Assembly: GCA_036274895.1 (NCBI GenBank)
Contig: DASUEU010000085.1
Location: forward strand, 186,001 to 250,000
DNA: 64,000 bases
Origin: CALMKX01 sp036274895
Lineage (GTDB): Bacteria > Acidobacteriota > Thermoanaerobaculia > Multivoradales > SZUA-115
Direction: 5' to 3'
Positions 16,979-25,196 of this stretch are shown one piece after another. Numbering within the stretch: the first letter of the stretch is position 1; every line of letters starts with the position of its first letter. The notes below the pieces were generated by a model that ran no database searches, was not told where the DNA came from, and was given only the letters and a program-made list of their open reading frames with translations. Made by a program: the position numbers and the translations under genes.

Positions 16979-19177
16979 TCAGAACTTCCCCGCCAGGGCC
17001 AGCCGGAAGCTCCGGCCTGGGGCTAGGGGTGCGTTGTTGTCCGCGGACTCGTGGTAGCGCTCGTCTGTCACGTTCTCGACCATCGCCCGCAGCTCGAGGC
17101 CGGGGAGGATCTGATAGCCGCCGCCCAGGTCCAGGGTGGTGTAGCTGTCACGCTCCAGCTCGGTGGGGCCGGCGCGATCGTCGTCCGCCACCCAACCCAG
17201 ACGGCCCAGGGCGTAGAAGCGCTCGGCACTCCAGCGCAGGGCGGCGTTGACGCTGGTCGAGGGGATCTCCGCGATCGGGTCCCGGGTCTCGGTGTCCTCG
17301 CCACGGGCCACCGTCGCCCCCAGCTGGAGCTGGAAGCTCGCCGGCAGAACCAACTGAGCCTCGATCTCGACGCCCTTCACCTCGGCCTCACCGCGGTTCC
17401 TGAACTCGAAGTTGTCGCCGTTCTGGAAGCGCTCGATCAGCTCGTCGACGCGGTAGAGGTAGCCATAGACGGCGAGCGAAGACCGACCCTTGACCCAGCG
17501 CAGGGCGAGATCGAGCTGGTCGCTCGTCTCGGCGTCCAGCTCGGGATTGCCGACCACGAAGCCGCGGCCGGAGGGGCCGCGGAAGTAGCGATCCGAGAGC
17601 AGCGGCGAGCGGAAGCCGCGGGCCGCCTGCAGGGTGCCGGAGAGGCCCGGTCCCAGCTCGGTGGTGACCGCCAGGTGGCCGGAGAGGGCGCTGTCACTCT
17701 GCGAGCGGTCGCCGAAGAAGCCACCCTTGTTCTCGCTGTCCACCACGTCGCCCCGCACGCCCAGCGAGAGGCTCGCCCGGCTACCGAGGGTGCGATCCCA
17801 GAGGGCGAAGGCACCGGTGTCGAGACGGTTGGCCTCCTCGATCGAGCGGCTCGCGGTGCGCCCGCTCTCGGCGCCGGTGGCGTCGAAGTTGACCCGCACC
17901 ACCTCCGCCGACAGGCCGAAGCGCCCCACCACGTCGAGGCCCGCCTTGAGCCGGCCGCCGGCGAGGGCGCGGCTGGCGCTGGCCCGCAGGGAAGCGTCGT
18001 CCGAGTCGATGTCGCTCCGGTCGATGCGCCGGTTGGAGGTCGCCGTGGGGGTGCGGTCGCGGTCGGTGATCAGCCGGTAGGTGCCGTAGAAGGTCGAGAC
18101 GTCGAAGCCCTCCCAGCCGGCGAGGGGGCCGGAGCGCCAGCTGGCGGTCAGGCGACGCGAGGTCTCCTCCGGGTAATAAGCGCGGATGGCCGCCGAGTCG
18201 GCGGCCGGCTTGCCGAGGTCCTCGGCCTCGTCGACGGTCACGCCCAGGCGCAGCACTCCCACCGGCAGCAACTGAAGGTAGCGCACGGCTGCGCCGCGGT
18301 CCTCGAAGGCGGAGTTGAGGATGCCCTCGCCGCCGCCGGCCTCCCCGTCGTCGGCCTCGCGGGCCCGGCCCAGGACCAGCAGAGCGCCACCCCCCACGTC
18401 GCCGGTGGCCTCGATCAAGCCGCCCCGATCCTCAACCCCACCCACCGTGCCGCTGGCATCGAAGCGCAGCTTCCAGGGGCCGGCCTCGGGATCGCGGCTG
18501 CGGGCGTCGATCACTCCGCCGAAGGCATCCGAGCCGTAGGTCACGGCCCCCGGGCCGCGGGTCACCTCGACCGAGGCCAGCGCGGCGGCATCGACGAAGG
18601 TTGCCGAGGCGCCCGCTCGCCGCTCGGTGGTGACCCGGGCACCATCGAGCAGGATCAGGGTCCGCCCGCCGCCTAGCCCGCGGATCACCGGCACGCTGTC
18701 GGCGCTCTTGCCGGTCTGGGACATCCCCGGCAGGCCGTAGAGGGCGTCGACGATGCGCTGGGGCCGCCGCTGCTCGATCTCCTCCTCGGTCACCAAGGTG
18801 GCCGCGGAGGCCGGCAGAGTCTCAACACTCGGGGCGACGCCCGAGACCACGGTCATGCTGTCGCGGTAAGCCTCGACGAGCTCGATTTCGAGCCGGCCGC
18901 TGCTCGGCAGCTCGTTGACCTCGATGGCGGAGAAGACCTGGTCGCCAGGGCCGGTGACGATGAGCAGGAAAGGTACGGCCGGGTCGGGGTTCAGGATGAA
19001 ACGGCCGTCGCTGTCGGTGAGCACCGAGCCGGTGCGGCCGACCACGCTGACCTGCATCCCCGCGGCCGGCTGGCCGTCGGGCAGGAGGAGACGCGCCTCG
19101 AGGGCGGCGGCTCCCCGGGCGAAGGAGAACGCGAGAAGCAGCGCGACGACGAGCCGCGCGAAGGATGGACGGATCAC
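16979..19177 (-). CDS. TonB-dependent outer-membrane receptor with CarboxypepD_reg-like domain
   Basis: The 732-residue protein has a signal peptide (about 1-25), a small beta-sandwich of the carboxypeptidase-regulatory type (about 27-102), a TonB box (D106-S-M-T-V-V-S112), a plug domain (about 118-235, with IRGLGGGRTLILLDGARV and GPGAVTYGSDAFGG) and a beta-barrel that ends in the expected aromatic residue (RLALAGKF). It should import a siderophore, cobalamin, metal chelate or glycan across the outer membrane; the substrate cannot be read from sequence. The start is GTG with GGGAG 8 bases upstream. A perfect hairpin lies before it. The gene sits in tandem after a small secreted-protein gene. 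Confidence 0.93.
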   Translation of the reverse strand: MIRPSFARLVVALLLAFSFARGAAALEARLLLPDGQPAAGMQVSVVGRTGSVLTDSDGRFILNPDPAVPFLLIVTGPGDQVFSAIEVNELPSSGRLEIELVEAYRDSMTVVSGVAPSVETLPASAATLVTEEEIEQRRPQRIVDALYGLPGMSQTGKSADSVPVIRGLGGGRTLILLDGARVTTERRAGASATFVDAAALASVEVTRGPGAVTYGSDAFGGVIDARSRDPEAGPWKLRFDASGTVGGVEDRGGLIEATGDVGGGALLVLGRAREADDGEAGGGEGILNSAFEDRGAAVRYLQLLPVGVLRLGVTVDEAEDLGKPAADSAAIRAYYPEETSRRLTASWRSGPLAGWEGFDVSTFYGTYRLITDRDRTPTATSNRRIDRSDIDSDDASLRASASRALAGGRLKAGLDVVGRFGLSAEVVRVNFDATGAESGRTASRSIEEANRLDTGAFALWDRTLGSRASLSLGVRGDVVDSENKGGFFGDRSQSDSALSGHLAVTTELGPGLSGTLQAARGFRSPLLSDRYFRGPSGRGFVVGNPELDAETSDQLDLALRWVKGRSSLAVYGYLYRVDELIERFQNGDNFEFRNRGEAEVKGVEIEAQLVLPASFQLQLGATVARGEDTETRDPIAEIPSTSVNAALRWSAERFYALGRLGWVADDDRAGPTELERDSYTTLDLGGGYQILPGLELRAMVENVTDERYHESADNNAPLAPGRSFRLALAGKF

Positions 19178-19192
19178 GAGAGATCTCCCGCT

Positions 19193-19211
19193 ACCGGGGC
19201 ATTGCCCCGGT
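19193..19211. other. Hairpin in the leader of the TonB receptor gene
   Basis: ACCGGGGC and GCCCCGGT form a perfect 8-base-pair stem with the loop ATT (plus strand). It stands 16 bases before the GTG start at 19177 and 62 bases after the stop of the upstream gene. It could be a weak terminator or a translation-modulating hairpin; no riboswitch family is recognisable. Confidence 0.35.
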
Positions 19212-19272
19212 GCTGTCTGGTTTCACGAGGACCGGGGCGAGCCCGGCCGGCCAGGGCACGGCGGCCGCGGAT

Positions 19273-19986
19273 TCACTCGTTGAAACGACAGGTGGCGAGG
19301 CGAGGGTCGAGGAGACCGGAAGGCGGCGGGGAGGGCGGCAGGAGGTGGGTCTCGACCGCGAGGCGACGGACACCCTCGGCGACGCGCGGCAGCTCGGCCG
19401 GGACCGGCCGCTCAGCCGCCAGCTCGAGGCCCGCGGGCACCACCCAGGGCGCCAGGCGAGAGGCGAGATCTTGCTGCGCCACCACCACCTCAACCAGGTC
19501 GCGGCCACGACCGCTGCCCTCGAGCCAGGAGGTGACCCCGGGGAGCCCGGGCCGCGCCGCCTCTCCGGTACCCCTCGCGATGCGGCAAGCGGGCTCCGGG
19601 GGCAGCAGGGCGGGCTCGATCTCGAGGGCGAACGGCAGCGGTAGTTCCCACTCCACCTCGCCGTCGCCGAAGCGCAGCAGCAGGTGGGCGTCGGCCGTGG
19701 CCACCTCGGGCAACTGCACGGCGAAGGCCCTGACGTCGGCGTCGAGATGGGGCGACAGGCGCACCGGGTAGGTGGCCCCGCCGTCGAGAGAGAGGAAGGC
19801 CTCCCACTCCTCGAAGCTCGCCGCCGCGGGGTCCACGGGCCGCCAGGCGAGGAGAAGCTCCTCGCCGGCCACGAGCACCGCACCGGCCGACGGGGAGGTC
19901 ACCTCCACCAGCCCAGCCTTCAGCGGCTGCTGCGGCTTCGCCTGAGCAGGGACGGCGGCCAGCCAGAGGAGGGCCGGGATCGCCAA
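19273..19986 (-). CDS. Secreted protein of unknown function upstream of a TonB receptor
   Basis: With a TTG start at 19986 the product has 237 residues and begins with a compact signal peptide (MAIPALLWLAAVPAQA). The mature part has a beta-sandwich look in its first 120 residues (TSPSAGAVLVAGEELLLAWRP, FLSLDGGATYPVRL), as in FN3-like or copper-resistance-type domains; the rest is Pro-rich with two Cys. I do not recognise a family. The open frame continues up to an ATG at 20076, but those extra 30 residues are translated from a dispersed repeat (20009-20050), which argues for the shorter form. The tandem arrangement suggests a shared function with the TonB receptor. Confidence 0.6.
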   Translation of the reverse strand: MAIPALLWLAAVPAQAKPQQPLKAGLVEVTSPSAGAVLVAGEELLLAWRPVDPAAASFEEWEAFLSLDGGATYPVRLSPHLDADVRAFAVQLPEVATADAHLLLRFGDGEVEWELPLPFALEIEPALLPPEPACRIARGTGEAARPGLPGVTSWLEGSGRGRDLVEVVVAQQDLASRLAPWVVPAGLELAAERPVPAELPRVAEGVRRLAVETHLLPPSPPPSGLLDPRLATCRFNE

Positions 19987-20008
19987 CCAACGGCACTGCC
20001 CACCGGTA

Positions 20009-20050
20009 GATCCCTCGGCTCCGGGCCTTCGGCCCTCCGCTCGGGATGAC
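20009..20050. repeat. Dispersed CATCCCGAGCG-type repeat
   Basis: On the minus strand it starts GTCATCCCGAGCGGAGG and ends CCGAGGGATC, with a small inner hairpin (GGGCC TTCG GGCCC-like). It is a diverged relative of the copies at 50923 and 63879-63953. It falls at the 5' end of the open frame read from 19273 to 20076. Confidence 0.65.
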
Positions 20051-20107
20051 CAGGGGGGGTGGTGGCGATCTGACATCGGTGTGCTCGAGTGGCCTCTCCC
20101 GGCTGTT

Positions 20108-20611
20108 CTACGGAGAATCGGCCGCGGGTTCCCGCGCCTCTTCTTCGAGAGTGCTCCGACTCGGTCGAAACGGGGCCGGCACCTGGGGCTCGAGCAGCGG
20201 GTCGAGCTTCAGGGCCAGGGCGAAGCTGGCCCGGGCTTCCTGCTGCCGGCCCAGGGCCAGCTCGGCGCGGCCGAGGTTCAAGTAGGTCTCCGGCCTCTTC
20301 TCGAGGGCCAGGGACTGCTGGTAGAAGTCGACCGCCACCGCCGGGCCCCCCAGCAGCAGGTGGACGCTGCCGCTCGCCAGGGGGATGGCCGGCTCCACCG
20401 GGTCCAGCTCGGCGGCACGGCCCAGCAGCCCGAGGTTGGCGCGCAGGATGTTGGTGCCGGCCTGGCCCAGGCGCACCGCCTCCATGCTCCACAGCTCGGC
20501 GCGCTGGAGCAGGACGCTCGCACCCAGCCGGTCCCGCCCGCGGATCGTCACCCCGACCAGCAGGGCCACGAGCAGCAGGCGCAGGGCCCAGACGGCGAGC
20601 CGCCCGCTCAC
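20108..20611 (-). CDS. Membrane-anchored TPR protein
   Basis: This 167-residue protein has one N-terminal transmembrane segment (about 6-22, LAVWALRLLLVALLVGVTI), then TPR-like helices. One clear repeat is PETYLNLGRAELALGRQQEA at about 110-145. The GTG start overlaps the stop of the O-antigen ligase-like gene by 4 bases (GTGA), and GGGAGG lies directly upstream, so the two are made together. It is probably an assembly or scaffolding partner of that membrane protein in the periplasm. No catalytic motif is visible. Confidence 0.8.
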   Translation of the reverse strand: MSGRLAVWALRLLLVALLVGVTIRGRDRLGASVLLQRAELWSMEAVRLGQAGTNILRANLGLLGRAAELDPVEPAIPLASGSVHLLLGGPAVAVDFYQQSLALEKRPETYLNLGRAELALGRQQEARASFALALKLDPLLEPQVPAPFRPSRSTLEEEAREPAADSP

Positions 20612-21978
20612 CCTCCCGCCTCCTCGGAGGAACGGAACGCCCAGGCCAGGAAGAGCAGCGAGGGGAAGCCGGTCAAGGCGATGCGGAGCTGGAAGAAGGT
20701 CAGGGCCATCACCGCCAGGGTAGCGAGGCCGGCCGCGGCCAGGGCGAAGTCGGCGCGGCGATCCCGGCTCGCCGCGGCGCCGGCACGCTGGCGGCGCAGG
20801 GTGCCCCCGAGCACCCACAGGCCCCAGCCGAGGGCGGCGAGCCCCAGCAACCCGCCCTCCGCGGCCACCTCCAGGTACTCGTTGTGGGCGTTGGCGAAGA
20901 CCGGCGTCTCCTGGGAGCGGAAGAACTCCACCCCCTCGTCCACCAGGGCCAGGCGGGCGTCGCCGAAGCGGGCCCGGTAGGCCCCGAAGCCGACCCCGCC
21001 GACGGGGGCCTGCTCGAACATCCAGATCGCCGCGCGCCAGCCGTCGAGGCGGCCGGTCAGCAGGCGGTTGACGTTGCCCGAGGTCAGGTCTCCCCACTTC
21101 TCCACCACGCGCTCCCGCAGGGGAGCGACGGCGAGCAGGGCAACCAGCGCCAGGAGCGCGCCGCCGCCGGCGATGGCCAGCGCCCGGCGCTGCGGCAGCA
21201 GCAGGGCCCAGAGCACCACCGTGCCGACGCCGAGGCCGGCCACGGCGGTCAAGCTCTGGGTGGTGACGATGGCGATGGCGGACAGCACGAGCGTGCCGGC
21301 GGCGATCCAGGCCGCGGGTCGCCGGAGCCCGTCCCGCCCCAGACGGGCCAGCTGCGCCTGGGCCAGCAGGCAGGGCAGCACCAGAAAGGAGCCGAGGTCG
21401 CCGGGATTGCCGGCGAAGCCGGTGACCCCGAGACGATGGGTCTCCTCCCCCTGGGCGAACTTCAAGGGCTCCCAGATGTCGAGGTATTGAGACACCGCCA
21501 CCACCGAGAGCACCAGGGCGGGCCAGAAGGTCAGCTCGAGCAGACGGCGCAGGCGTTCGGAGTCGAGAGCCAGGCTCCAGGCCACCAGGCAGGAGGCACC
21601 GACCAGGAGGTCGATCAGGCCCTCGCCGACGTAGGCACGGTGGCGAGTCCAGAGCCAGCTCAGGGCAGCCACGGCCACGAAAGGCAGGACCGCCCGCACG
21701 GCCGCACGGCGCCACAGGCCGGGCAGGTCCCAGCGCTCGGCGAGGCCGCGGCCGAAAGAGAGGGCGCAGAGGGAGGCGGCGCCGAGGATGCCGGCGAGCA
21801 ACAGCTTGGGGAGACGGAAGGGGTCCTTGGCGTCCGACCACATCGCGAGCGGGGTGATGAGGATCAGGAGGGCCACCAGGCCGAAAGCGATGCGCTCGGC
21901 CCAGGGCGTGCGGGGCGGAGCAGGATCGCCCAGGCTGGGTGCAGCGGACCTGGGCGCGGTACGGCTCTTCTTCCTCAT
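20608..21978 (-). CDS. O-antigen ligase/polymerase family membrane protein (first of three)
   Basis: The 456-residue protein has about 10-12 transmembrane helices and a large periplasmic loop with ANAHNEYLEVAAEGGLLGL, the His-Asn motif region typical of the Wzy_C/WaaL family. The family joins lipid-linked glycans to each other (polymerase) or to lipid A core or protein (ligase); sequence alone does not tell which. The ATG at 21978 is the natural start. The open frame upstream is the antisense of the neighbouring gene's reading and is ignored. It lies between an NTP_transf_5-like gene and a TPR gene on the same strand. Confidence 0.87.
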   Translation of the reverse strand: MRKKSRTAPRSAAPSLGDPAPPRTPWAERIAFGLVALLILITPLAMWSDAKDPFRLPKLLLAGILGAASLCALSFGRGLAERWDLPGLWRRAAVRAVLPFVAVAALSWLWTRHRAYVGEGLIDLLVGASCLVAWSLALDSERLRRLLELTFWPALVLSVVAVSQYLDIWEPLKFAQGEETHRLGVTGFAGNPGDLGSFLVLPCLLAQAQLARLGRDGLRRPAAWIAAGTLVLSAIAIVTTQSLTAVAGLGVGTVVLWALLLPQRRALAIAGGGALLALVALLAVAPLRERVVEKWGDLTSGNVNRLLTGRLDGWRAAIWMFEQAPVGGVGFGAYRARFGDARLALVDEGVEFFRSQETPVFANAHNEYLEVAAEGGLLGLAALGWGLWVLGGTLRRQRAGAAASRDRRADFALAAAGLATLAVMALTFFQLRIALTGFPSLLFLAWAFRSSEEAGG

Positions 21979-22007
21979 CGGGGTGGGCTCGGGGAGGCGA
22001 GACTCTA

Positions 22008-23222
22008 TCAGCTGCCTCGGTCGCGACGGCGCAGGCGCCACCGGCTGCGGGCGTAGAGGGCAGCTCTGGCAGCGAGGTCGAAGGGGCGCACCAGCCGCCG
22101 GCCGAAGCGGCCCAGGGTGCCGCCGCGGGTGCCGTAGATCTGCTCCAGCTCGGTCGCGGACGGGAAGACCGCCCGGCCCAGGGTGACCGCCAGCCCGGCG
22201 AGCCGGCCGCGATCGGTGAGCGGGCGGCCGAGATCCCGGAAACGCAGCGACGGCCCGTACTCGGGGTCGAGGACACCGGCCAGGCCGTGGTGCAGCAGGG
22301 AGGCCTCCACCGACTCCCCGGGCGACTCGCCGAGGGGGCTGAGATCCCCCGCCGCCAGCCGCCGCACCAGCCGCGCCGCCCCCTCGACCTCGATCGCCGG
22401 CAGGGCGCCCCGGGTGTGCTGGACCAGCTCGGCCAAGGGCCCGGTGCGCTCCGGGAAGCCGAGGTCGGCGAGATCGCCGATCCAGCGCAGGGCCGGGTAG
22501 GCCTGGGGGGCCCAGCCGTGCTGGGCGAGGGCGTGGACCAGCAGGTGGGCCGCCAGGACCGGCGGCGCCGGCACGAAGCTCGCGCCTTCGAAACCCGCCA
22601 CCGGCTCGAGCTGGCCGGCGGCGGCGAGATCCGCCACTTCCGCGGAGGCCCGGCGCCGGCCGAGGTGGACGCCTAAGAGCCGGGTGTGGACCTCGAGCGC
22701 CATGCCTGCGGCGGAGAAGAGCGGTGGCAAGTGGTGCTCGTAGCCCGAGCCGGGCCCGGCCCGGAATCCCCAATCTTCCAAGCTCTCGACAAAGGCCACC
22801 GCGCTCGCGGCCGGCACCAGCACGTCGAGGTCGGAGGCGAGGCGGCTGCCGTCCTCGAGGCGCCCGGCGAGCCTCAGGGCCATGGACTTCAGGAAAACCA
22901 CCGTCACACCGGCTGCCGCGCCCGCCCGCGCCACCTCCCGCGCCAGAGCCAGCCAGCCCAGCTCCACCGCCGCTGCCCCCAGCCGATCCCGCCGCATCGC
23001 GGTGGCGACCTCGGCGTCCAGCTCGGCCTCCAGCCGCTCGGCGCCCGTGCGGGCGGCGATCCGTGCTGAGAGGTCGAGGCGCCGGGCGAGCTCGAGGGCC
23101 GCCCCGGGGTCCCCCGGACCCGCCGGGGTCGCCGCGAGGGGGCCCCAGGCCCGGGCGAGCACCCAGGCCAGCGGCGCCGACTCCGGCGTCCGGGGCGGGC
23201 GAAAACGCAGGCCACGCACCAT
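22008..23222 (-). CDS. NTP_transf_5-type nucleotidyltransferase-like protein
   Basis: The protein has 404 residues. A K-S motif (VVFLKSMALRLAG, K112) and a metal-binding pair D131/D133 (ASDLDVLVP) place it in the uncharacterised nucleotidyltransferase family that often sits in exopolysaccharide clusters. A helical region with conserved His residues (HHLPPLF, EVHTRLLG) follows, also typical of the family. The substrate is unknown. The start is the ATG at 23222. A TATCCT box ends 6 bases before it and there is no good ribosome binding site, so the message may be leaderless. It heads a minus-strand unit with the O-antigen ligase-like and TPR genes. Confidence 0.83.
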   Translation of the reverse strand: MVRGLRFRPPRTPESAPLAWVLARAWGPLAATPAGPGDPGAALELARRLDLSARIAARTGAERLEAELDAEVATAMRRDRLGAAAVELGWLALAREVARAGAAAGVTVVFLKSMALRLAGRLEDGSRLASDLDVLVPAASAVAFVESLEDWGFRAGPGSGYEHHLPPLFSAAGMALEVHTRLLGVHLGRRRASAEVADLAAAGQLEPVAGFEGASFVPAPPVLAAHLLVHALAQHGWAPQAYPALRWIGDLADLGFPERTGPLAELVQHTRGALPAIEVEGAARLVRRLAAGDLSPLGESPGESVEASLLHHGLAGVLDPEYGPSLRFRDLGRPLTDRGRLAGLAVTLGRAVFPSATELEQIYGTRGGTLGRFGRRLVRPFDLAARAALYARSRWRLRRRDRGS

Positions 23223-23283
23223 CCCGGCAGGATACTCCAGGCCCGGCCAGCCGCTCGGCACTGCTATCCTGGCACCCTCTCCC

Positions 23284-24831
23284 ATGAGCCCGCGCACCCG
23301 TCTCGCCCTGGTGGTCCTCGCCCTCGGCCTCGCGGTCACCTCGGCCCTGATGTTCACGAGGTTTCGCGCCGAGCGACTCCAGGCCACCGAGCACGCCCGC
23401 ACCCTCCTCGGCGCCGGTGACCGCGAGGGCGCGCGCCTGATGCGCTCGGGAGATCCGCTCCTGCTGGGACGTGACCTCGCCCGCCTGCTGCTCGCCCGCA
23501 GCGTGCGCGAGCGATCGGCCGGCCAGCGCTCCGGGCTGCAGCGCCAGCGGGCGGAGGTCGCGCTCGAGGCCGCCAGCGCTGCCCGCCAGCGGGCTCCCGC
23601 GAACTGGGAAGCGGCGATGCTCGAAGGCGCGGCCGTCTATCTCGGGCGCTCGCTCGCTCGCGACAGCCGCTTGTTGACCGAGCCCCAGGCCTGGGAGAAG
23701 CCCCTGGCCGGCGCCCTCACCCTCGCGCCCGCCCGGCGCGACCCGGAGCGCTTCCTCGCCATGGCCTACCTTGAGCTGTGGGCCTTCCTGCCGGCGGGCA
23801 AGAAGGCCGAGGCCCGCCGGCTGGTGGCCGCGGCGCTCGAGGACCCCACCTCCTTCGACCAGGTGATCCAGCCCTGGCTGGCGATCGAGCCGAACCTCGA
23901 CAACGCCCTGGCGCCCATGCCGGACGATCCCGGCGCCTGGGCCAAGCTCTTCCAGCTCTTCGGCCTGAAGGGGGACTGGCGCGCCTGGTGCCGGGTGGAG
24001 CAGGGCCGGACCGCGGCCCTCGAGCGCCGCCTCGCCTCACGCATCGCGCAAGCCGAGGGCAAGGGGGCCGCGGCGCGGACGCCGCTGCTCGGCGTGCTCA
24101 CCGAGCTGCCGGTGGACGGCCGCTTCGCGCCCCTCTTCGCCCGGGCCATGGCGGCGCTGCCTCCCGGCCCGGTGGGGCCGGACACCACGGCCGTGCTCGA
24201 GCGCTGGGCGCGGTGGGGGTTCGACCTCGAGCTCGCCGGCCGTTCCTCTCTGCCGCCGGAGACCTTCGAGCGCCTCGCCTTCGCCCTCCAGTCGGCGCCA
24301 GAGCCCCTCGGCGCCCTGGCCCACCTGGGCGCCGACGACCTGCCGGCAGCGGAGCTCGCCGAGCGGCGCAGCCAGCGGCCACAACCCCGAGCTTGGGCTC
24401 CCTACTGGCTGCTCAAGGCCCGGCGCCTCGCCGAGCGGGGAGACCGCGCCGCCGCCCGGGAGGCCCTGCTCGCCGCCGAGGCGGATCCCGCGCTCGCCCC
24501 CCTCGTGGCCGGCATGGCCGCCCGGCTGGGCTTCCCGTCCCTCCCGGCGGCCCCGGCTCCGGGCTGGCGGCTCCAGGAAGGGCGCTTCCTCACCCGGGTG
24601 GCCACCGGCCCTGGCGCGCCCGGCCTGCGCATCAGACTCGACCGCGTGCCTCAGGAGGGCGCCGCCGTCGAGCTGGTCCTCGACGGCAGCCGCGCGGCCC
24701 TGGCCGCCATCCAGCCCGGACAGAGCGAGCTGCTCCTGCCACAATCCCTCGAGCCGGGCCTCCACCAGCTCGAGCTGCGCACGCTGGCGTCGGTGTCGGG
24801 AGCACTGGTGGTGCCGGGGACCCCACCATGA
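23284..24831 (+). CDS. Membrane-anchored periplasmic helical-repeat protein
   Basis: The 515-residue protein has an N-terminal transmembrane anchor (about 6-24, LALVVLALGLAVTSALMF), then a long alpha-helical, Ala/Arg/Leu-rich region that looks like degenerate TPRs. A C-terminal beta-rich tail of about 85 residues (from WRLQEGRF) ends with ELRTLASVSGALVV. I recognise no enzyme motif. It starts 61 bases from the divergent NTP_transf_5 gene. Its stop overlaps the next ATG by 4 bases. It is probably an accessory protein of polysaccharide assembly. Confidence 0.75.
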   Translation: MSPRTRLALVVLALGLAVTSALMFTRFRAERLQATEHARTLLGAGDREGARLMRSGDPLLLGRDLARLLLARSVRERSAGQRSGLQRQRAEVALEAASAARQRAPANWEAAMLEGAAVYLGRSLARDSRLLTEPQAWEKPLAGALTLAPARRDPERFLAMAYLELWAFLPAGKKAEARRLVAAALEDPTSFDQVIQPWLAIEPNLDNALAPMPDDPGAWAKLFQLFGLKGDWRAWCRVEQGRTAALERRLASRIAQAEGKGAAARTPLLGVLTELPVDGRFAPLFARAMAALPPGPVGPDTTAVLERWARWGFDLELAGRSSLPPETFERLAFALQSAPEPLGALAHLGADDLPAAELAERRSQRPQPRAWAPYWLLKARRLAERGDRAAAREALLAAEADPALAPLVAGMAARLGFPSLPAAPAPGWRLQEGRFLTRVATGPGAPGLRIRLDRVPQEGAAVELVLDGSRAALAAIQPGQSELLLPQSLEPGLHQLELRTLASVSGALVVPGTPP

Positions 24832-25160
24832 GCGAGATCACCGAGCTGCCCTGCCCCCACTGCCGGGCGCCCCTGGCGCTCAAGAGCTCGGACTTCGACC
24901 CCTGGCACGAGGAGGCTACGTCCTGCCCCGCCTGCGGCCGCTGGGCGCGGCTCCCCCGCCGCGCCCGGATGCTGGCCGTGCTCTCCCAGTACTTGGGCTG
25001 TGCTCTGGTGATGCTGACGATCAAGCCCTTCGACCTCTTCGAGCCCGAAACCCCCCTCGGATTCGCCGTCACCATCGCGACCTTCCTCGCCATCGCCTGG
25101 ATGGTCGGGACGGTCGGCTACGTGGTGTGCCGGCGGCTGACGCGGGGGTTAGTGCGGTAG
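24828..25160 (+). CDS. Small zinc-ribbon membrane protein
   Basis: This 110-residue protein has two Cys pairs (CPHC near residue 10 and CPAC near 34) that fit a zinc ribbon, followed by two transmembrane helices (about 50-66 and 75-95). Its ATG overlaps the stop of the helical-repeat protein by 4 bases. The function is unknown; it resembles the small zinc-ribbon membrane proteins common in this kind of genome. Confidence 0.75.
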   Translation: MSEITELPCPHCRAPLALKSSDFDPWHEEATSCPACGRWARLPRRARMLAVLSQYLGCALVMLTIKPFDLFEPETPLGFAVTIATFLAIAWMVGTVGYVVCRRLTRGLVR

Positions 25161-25164
25161 GCGA

Positions 25165-25187
25165 AGCTGGGTTACGGCGCGAGCGGC
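25165..25187. repeat. Partial copy of the CTGGGTTA repeat
   Basis: AGCTGGGTTACGGCGCGAGC matches one quarter of the nested palindrome at 16849-16933 (there AGCTGGGTTACGCCGCGGAC). It lies between convergent stops at 25160 and 25197, the same kind of site as the full copy. Confidence 0.55.
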
Positions 25188-25196
25188 TGACACACA

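Noticed and set aside
19178..19272. A cobalamin or other metabolite riboswitch before the TonB receptor gene
   Set aside because: Only a simple 8-base-pair hairpin is present in 95 bases; none of the conserved B12-box or other aptamer strings is visible.
21979..23394. Upstream extension of the O-antigen ligase-like frame
   Set aside because: The added sequence is Arg/Gly/Pro-rich and overlaps the NTP_transf_5 gene in another frame on the same strand, whose product has clear family motifs. The ATG at 21978 starts the hydrophobic protein.
24828..25160. The zinc-ribbon protein as part of a longer frame from 23778
   Set aside because: The upstream part of that frame is an Arg/Pro/Gly-rich shadow of the helical-repeat gene. 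The ATG at 24828 overlaps the preceding stop by 4 bases, the pattern used throughout the window.
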